Below, piece after piece: positions 4,302 through 7,906 of a stretch of 7,906 nucleotides of DNA (position 1 is the first letter of the stretch; each line of letters starts with the position of its first letter). This DNA is from DATJXG01 sp035500455 (GTDB lineage Bacteria > Acidobacteriota > Terriglobia > Terriglobales > Acidobacteriaceae), in the NCBI GenBank assembly GCA_035500455.1, contig DATJXG010000105.1, positions 1 to 7,906 on the forward strand, written 5' to 3'. Under the pieces are notes generated by a model. It did not search any database and was not told the origin of the DNA. It was given only the letters and a program-made list of their open reading frames with translations. Both the position numbers and the translations under genes were made by a program.

Positions 4302-6761
4302 TTATTTCTTTGCCAGCTTCCTGGCAATTTCTTCCACCAGCTTGGGTTTGAGTTCGGCGAGGACGCTTTCCACGATGTTGGAGATTACCGCGGAGTCGGC
4401 TGCAGAGGAGGAAGCGGCCGCGGCTGCGGCCAGGGCAGAGGCTTCGGCGGGAGGGGCGGCAGGCCGGTTCTCCCGGATGTCTTTGAAATCGGAGGCAGCT
4501 TGACCGGATGCGGCCGGTTCGGATGTGACCGAGAAATCACCGTTCGAGCCTGACGCATCCGAGGGAACCTCGGGATGAATCGCGGCATCGTGCTGTGCCT
4601 GCGCCGCGGCCAGTTCCGCAGCAGCGGCATCGGCGAGTTGGGCGGTGAATTCGGGACTGGAGAGGGAATCGCGAATCTGCCGCCAGCGGGCCCAGGCGGC
4701 GGCCACATCGGGTGGTTGTTCGTCTTCCGCATTAGTGTCCGATGGAACTGCCGTGAGCGAGTCTGCGCTGGCATCGTGGCCCACTGAAGCTGCCGCTGCC
4801 ACTTCTGCCTGTTCCGGTTCCGATGGTTCGGGCTGTGAAGGAGCTTCCTGGCCTGGTGCCGCGACCGCCTCGACATTCACGGCCTCGCTTGGAGAATCGT
4901 GAGGTATCTCTGCGACCGCTACTGCATCGGCAACCTCGGGCGCGGCACTCGCCTCGAACTCCTCGCTTGGTTGCGCCTCCAGCGCCGGCTCAGGCGCCGC
5001 TGAGGATGTGAACTCGGCTTCCATGGCGGGCTCGGGCACTGCGGCGGTTTGTTCGGCGACGGCATCCGCCGGCACTTCGGCTTCAGCCTTTGCGACAAGA
5101 CCCAGATCTTCCACCGCGGCGGTTTCTTCCGCGCTGAGGTCTGCGGCTGCGACCGGGGCAGGTTCCGCCACTTCGTGTTCTTGCGCGTGGCTTGCCTCGA
5201 CTGCTTCCCAGGAGACGGCGCCCGTGGCGCCTGGCTGCGCGTCAATGGCTTCGGCAGCAATTTCCTCTTCCGCTCTCGCGCTTTCCGTGTGTGAAGCAGC
5301 GTAGGGAACTTCGGCTTCCGCCACGGCAGTTTCCGCGTGCGCACTGGCGGAGCCTGATTCGGCGTAAACCTTTTGCATCTCCTGCTCGAGAATCAGCCCA
5401 GAGACGCTTTCATCCAACGGCACTTCCTCAGCGATCCAGCGGGCGCTGTACAGCTCTTCCACCAGGGAACCGTGGCCGCGAGGATAAACCTCGACTCCGT
5501 GCGATGCGAGAGCGCCAGCGTGCGCTTCCGCGGAAACGATGCCCTCGAACTGGACGCCGCCGAGCGGCCCCAGGGCCGCCAAGGCATCGGCGACCTCGGT
5601 CTCCGAGAGCCGCCCCTCGGGCGCAGGAACCGGTTCCGGTGCCGCGTGTTCCCCGAGCGCGGCGGCAGGCGCGGGTTCGTACTCGACTTCCTCTACCGGC
5701 TCCGGCGCACTGGCAAGCGCTTCCGATTCTTCAACGGCTTCCGATTCTTCTGTGTCCTGATGCGACTGAATCGCGGCTACGGACTCTGCCACCGCGGTTT
5801 CGACGACCGGGGCCGCAGTGAACGCCTCGATGTGTTCTGCCACTGGAACTTCGGACTCTACCGGCACGGCGGCGAAAGTGGTAGCAAACTCGGGCGCCGA
5901 TAGCGCGGCTTCTATCTCCGCTATCTCGGCCGGCCGTGCCGCCTCCGCTGGCCCCTCTTCTTCCTGCTCTTGTTCAGCCGCTGGCGCAACCTCGCCCGAG
6001 AGCGATGCCACCGCTTCCCGAATGGCGGCAAGCTCCTCGGAAGTGATGTCGGGCGGAAGGTTCACCGCAAAAGACGGTTCCTCCGGAGCCTCCGCCTGTG
6101 CGGTCCCCGGAACGCGCAGGTCATGGAACGCGGTGGGCCGTCCGTACCTTTCTTCCTCCACATTCGCCGTAGCGGGAATCGGAATGCGCAGGCGATCTTT
6201 CCAATCGGTTTCGGCTTCGGGCTTCGCTGGTTTTTCGATCTTCGCGGGCGATGCCACAACTTCCACGGGGACTTTCTTGCCGGCCGGCGCCTCAGCTTCG
6301 GGCCTCGCCGGCGACCCCTTAGCTTGCGTGGCCTTGCTTTGAGAACTCTTACCCTGAGTCTTTTGGGTGGCCTTCCCCACCGGCTGGGGAGCGATCTTGT
6401 CCTCAAGCTTGGCGAGGACGGTCAGCAATTCGGTAGCTTCGAAGGGCTTGATGATGAAGGCGTCGGCGTGAACCCGCTTGGCTTCTTCTGCTTTGAAAGG
6501 CTCGAGTTTCCCGACGGTCAGCAGTACCGGAATTGCGGCGGTTTCTTGCGCCTCTTTAAGCCGCTGGCACACTTCCAACCCACTGTAGCCGGGCATATAT
6601 ACATCGAGGATGATGATTTCCGGCTTCTGCTCGGCGATGCGTTTGAGGGCGGCTGAGCCATTGTTGACGGTAAGCACCTCATAGCCGGCATCGCTCAGGA
6701 TCTTCCGGCCCATGTTTTGCGCGGTAACGCTGTCGTCAGCCAGCAGGATTCTTTTAGCCAA
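4302..6761 (-). CDS. Response regulator: CheY-like receiver with very long low-complexity tail
   Basis: An 819-residue protein. Residues 1-122 form a complete receiver domain (MAKRILLADDS start) with the acidic pair D9/D10, phospho-acceptor D53 (LDVYMPG), T82 (LLTVG) and K105 (IIKPF). Phosphorylation by a histidine kinase is therefore expected. A basic Lys/Ala/Pro linker (about 127-185) is followed by a strongly acidic Ala/Glu/Pro/Val-rich region. Less biased islands occur at about 236-257, 383-469 and 686-723 (WARWRQIRDSL). The last 30 residues form a likely amphipathic helix ending EIARKLAKK. No DNA-binding or enzymatic output domain is recognisable. A scaffold or polarity role like Myxococcus FrzS, also a receiver with a long tail, is only an analogy. 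The start is TTG at 6761, with GGGGA just upstream; the next in-frame ATG (Met17) would remove D9/D10. Its cognate kinase is not in the window. Confidence 0.88.
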   Translation of the reverse strand: MAKRILLADDSVTAQNMGRKILSDAGYEVLTVNNGSAALKRIAEQKPEIIILDVYMPGYSGLEVCQRLKEAQETAAIPVLLTVGKLEPFKAEEAKRVHADAFIIKPFEATELLTVLAKLEDKIAPQPVGKATQKTQGKSSQSKATQAKGSPARPEAEAPAGKKVPVEVVASPAKIEKPAKPEAETDWKDRLRIPIPATANVEEERYGRPTAFHDLRVPGTAQAEAPEEPSFAVNLPPDITSEELAAIREAVASLSGEVAPAAEQEQEEEGPAEAARPAEIAEIEAALSAPEFATTFAAVPVESEVPVAEHIEAFTAAPVVETAVAESVAAIQSHQDTEESEAVEESEALASAPEPVEEVEYEPAPAAALGEHAAPEPVPAPEGRLSETEVADALAALGPLGGVQFEGIVSAEAHAGALASHGVEVYPRGHGSLVEELYSARWIAEEVPLDESVSGLILEQEMQKVYAESGSASAHAETAVAEAEVPYAASHTESARAEEEIAAEAIDAQPGATGAVSWEAVEASHAQEHEVAEPAPVAAADLSAEETAAVEDLGLVAKAEAEVPADAVAEQTAAVPEPAMEAEFTSSAAPEPALEAQPSEEFEASAAPEVADAVAVAEIPHDSPSEAVNVEAVAAPGQEAPSQPEPSEPEQAEVAAAASVGHDASADSLTAVPSDTNAEDEQPPDVAAAWARWRQIRDSLSSPEFTAQLADAAAAELAAAQAQHDAAIHPEVPSDASGSNGDFSVTSEPAASGQAASDFKDIRENRPAAPPAEASALAAAAAASSSAADSAVISNIVESVLAELKPKLVEEIARKLAKK

Positions 6762-6767
6762 GGGATT
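6762..6767 (-). promoter_or_regulatory. Start region of the response regulator: TTG codon with GGGGA upstream
   Basis: The bases before the TTG read CGGGGAATCCC on the minus strand, placing a GGGGA purine run about five bases upstream of the start. A nearby ATG (minus strand, ending at 6774) is 16 bases upstream and out of frame. TTG is therefore the only start that keeps the full receiver domain. Confidence 0.5.
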
Positions 6768-6791
6768 CCCCGAGCATGGGGGAGCTACGCG

Positions 6792-6820
6792 AAGTTAACG
6801 TGTCCCGGAACGTAAGTCAA
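6792..6820 (-). promoter_or_regulatory. Putative sigma70-type promoter of the response regulator
   Basis: On the minus strand, TTGACT (6820-6815, five of six of -35) is followed after exactly 17 bases by TAACTT (6797-6792, matching T1, A2 and T6 of -10). The start would fall near 6785, about 24 bases before the TTG codon. An imperfect inverted repeat, ACGTgTCC-c-GGAACGT (6798-6813), fills the -35/-10 spacer and could be an operator. Assignment is by consensus and position. Confidence 0.45.
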
Positions 6821-6873
6821 CGAATCGAAGGGGATAGTTACGTTACCAGCGGACTAGTTCCTCTGCGGAAGGC

Positions 6874-6916
6874 GGTTGCTTATCCCCTCGCCAGCCACGG
6901 CGATAAGGGGGCAACC
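6874..6916 (-). terminator. Strong imperfect stem-loop downstream of bamD
   Basis: GGTTGC (6874-6879) pairs with GCAACC (6911-6916), CCCC (6884-6887) with GGGG (6907-6910), and TCGCC (6888-6892) with GGCGA (6899-6903). That is 15 pairs around a 6-base loop, with bulges of four bases on the left and three on the right. TTAT and ATAA can pair in an alternative register. The stem-loop starts 58 bases after the bamD stop and lies before the regulator's promoter, which suits 3'-end formation. No T tract follows, so Rho-dependent ending or mRNA stabilisation is equally possible. Confidence 0.45.
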
Positions 6917-6973
6917 AGCGACGGCAGCCAGAGCGTGATCGCGGCGCGGGCGGAGGCGCCCGCGCCACATTCT

Positions 6974-7906
6974 CTACAAGGGGATAATCTTGTGAAGCCC
7001 TTTCTTTTTCTTGTGCTTACTGGACGAAGTCGCCGCCTCGTCGTCGGAATTCTGCTGGCTCTGGCCGGACGCCTGACCGGTGGTGCCTTGGCTGGCCGTC
7101 GCGTTGGAGTTGATCTCATTGGTCTGCGGCGGAGCCGGCGGGGGCGCAGTGCCCGGATCCACGTTGGGAGTAAGTTCGTTTGAGTCGGTTGAGGCCACGT
7201 TGGGCTTCAGTTCGTTGGGGTCGGCCTGGGCCGGCGCGCTGGGATCGTCCGAACGCGGTACGGGCTGGTTGGGAGCAGGGGTGCCGGTCTTGATGGTCTC
7301 CACCGAGAGGGTATTGTTCTCTTTGGCGCCGCTCATGGCATTGGTGGCTTCCCGGACCACTTCGGTTGCGCTGAGCGGCTTGGGGTCCACCAGCGTGGGC
7401 TCGCCGACTTTTGCCGCAGTAGAGGTGTCAGGATGGCGGCGCATGGTGCTCATCACCTTGGCCATGACTCCGCTCTCGCGGCGGCTGTCTTCTTCGGCTT
7501 TGTTCTGGGCCACCGCGGCGTGGGTGGGCTTTGGTATGGGCCGGTGCAGGGCCGCCAGCCGCAGCTTGGCGTCGTCGGCGCGATCCATGACGGGGTAGCG
7601 GGTCAGGACGCGGGAATAAGCTTCCGCAGCCTTATTGGTGAAGTCGTCGAGCAGGCGCTGCTTGGCCAGCTTCCCTGCGTCGTTTTTCGGATTATCGCGG
7701 GCGTTGACGACGGCGATTTCGCGTTCATACGACTGCCCGAGGAGGTACAACGCCTCGTCTGCCTTGCTGTAGAGAGGGTAGCGGTCCACGACGGAATGCA
7801 GGCGGGCGATGGCGGCCGGGTAAGACTCCCGCAGATAGTAGAAGCGGCCGATTTCGTACTCACGCTGCGCCAGAACCTCCTGCACTTCGAGAAGCTTCTT
7901 CTTGGC
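6974..7906 (-). CDS. bamD: BamD/YfiO-like outer membrane assembly lipoprotein (5' end beyond right edge)
   Basis: Periplasmic TPR lipoprotein of the BAM complex, which inserts beta-barrel proteins into the outer membrane. The frame is open to base 7906 (first codons AKKKLLEVQEVLAQRE), so the signal peptide and lipobox are outside the window; the GTG at 7885 is an internal valine. 310 residues are present. Residues about 14-122 show helical TPR repeats typical of BamD (REYEIGRFYYLRESYPAAIARL, counted in two parts here: REYEIGRFYYLRE and SYPAAIARL; then VVDRYPLYSKADEALYLLG, and a third with YSRVLTRYP). About 190 further residues form an extended Asn/Pro/Gln/Ser-rich tail ending in a basic KHKKKKGLHKIIPL. 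E. coli BamD is about 245 residues, so this tail is an extra. A 12-residue repeat (NELKPNV / NELTPNV) lies within it. BamD is the best match, although other TPR lipoproteins of the family are possible without the N-terminus. Confidence 0.82.
   Translation of the reverse strand, partial: AKKKLLEVQEVLAQREYEIGRFYYLRESYPAAIARLHSVVDRYPLYSKADEALYLLGQSYEREIAVVNARDNPKNDAGKLAKQRLLDDFTNKAAEAYSRVLTRYPVMDRADDAKLRLAALHRPIPKPTHAAVAQNKAEEDSRRESGVMAKVMSTMRRHPDTSTAAKVGEPTLVDPKPLSATEVVREATNAMSGAKENNTLSVETIKTGTPAPNQPVPRSDDPSAPAQADPNELKPNVASTDSNELTPNVDPGTAPPPAPPQTNEINSNATASQGTTGQASGQSQQNSDDEAATSSSKHKKKKGLHKIIPL
7159..7226. repeat. 36-base tandem repeat in the bamD tail
   Basis: Two copies, 7159-7190 and 7195-7226, share CCACGTTGGG and AGTTCGTT-G-GTCGG with a 36-base period, equal to 12 codons. 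They encode NELTPNV and NELKPNV (window residues 243-249 and 231-237). A degenerate third copy, NEINSNA, follows 20 residues later. The period is a multiple of three, so copy gain or loss keeps the frame. Confidence 0.65.

Noticed and set aside
5192..5821. 209-codon Arg/Pro-rich plus frame opposite the response regulator
   Set aside because: Expected by-product of Ala/Glu-rich GC-heavy codons on the other strand.
4302..6380. Collagen-like or repeat adhesin in the regulator tail
   Set aside because: No regular period or Gly-X-Y pattern; the bias is Ala/Glu/Pro/Val without exact repeats, and there is no secretion signal.
7080..7598. 172-codon plus frame opposite bamD, and a 135-codon one at 6776-7183
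   Set aside because: Antisense to the bamD tail and TPR region; low-complexity shadows without start signals.

Overview
The window looks like chromosome from a high-GC, diderm, flagellated or swimming-competent bacterium, most likely an acidobacterium (Terriglobia/Koribacter-like). The pointers are high GC coding sequence, a BamD outer-membrane assembly lipoprotein with a long Lys-rich tail, a TTG-started response regulator with an Ala/Glu/Pro-rich body, and AGCT-rich short repeats between genes. The taxon is inferred from general resemblance, not from a database search. All five genes appear intact; two run off the window edges.

Layout: (1) 1-1634, minus: 5' part of valS (valyl-tRNA synthetase), open at the left edge. 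(2) 1635-1807: valS leader with a plausible sigma70 promoter, a perfect 15-nt inverted repeat and an inner hairpin. The leader is also one copy of an intergenic repeat. (3) 1808-2020, minus: small two-helix membrane protein of unknown function. (4) 2021-2169: divergent intergenic region holding a second, shorter copy of the repeat and an almost perfect sigma28 (FliA-type) promoter. (5) 2170-4230, plus: chemoreceptor with Cache sensor, HAMP, signalling hairpin and C-terminal CZB zinc-binding domain. (6) 4231-4301: short convergent spacer with an imperfect hairpin. (7) 4302-6761, minus: 819-residue response regulator, a CheY-like receiver followed by about 690 low-complexity residues and a C-terminal helix. 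(8) 6762-6973: spacer with the regulator's likely promoter and a strong stem-loop behind bamD. (9) 6974-7906, minus: bamD, lacking its 5' end.

How the genes relate: the chemoreceptor and the response regulator are convergent neighbours and both belong to signal transduction. The sigma28 promoter ties the receptor to the flagellar regulon, but no CheA, CheW or flagellar gene is visible, and nothing shows that the regulator acts in the same pathway. valS and bamD are housekeeping genes. I see no mobile element, CRISPR array, RNA gene or defence system. The most interesting signals are regulatory: the sigma28 promoter that rules out the longest chemoreceptor start, the folded valS leader, and the repeat pair around the small membrane gene.
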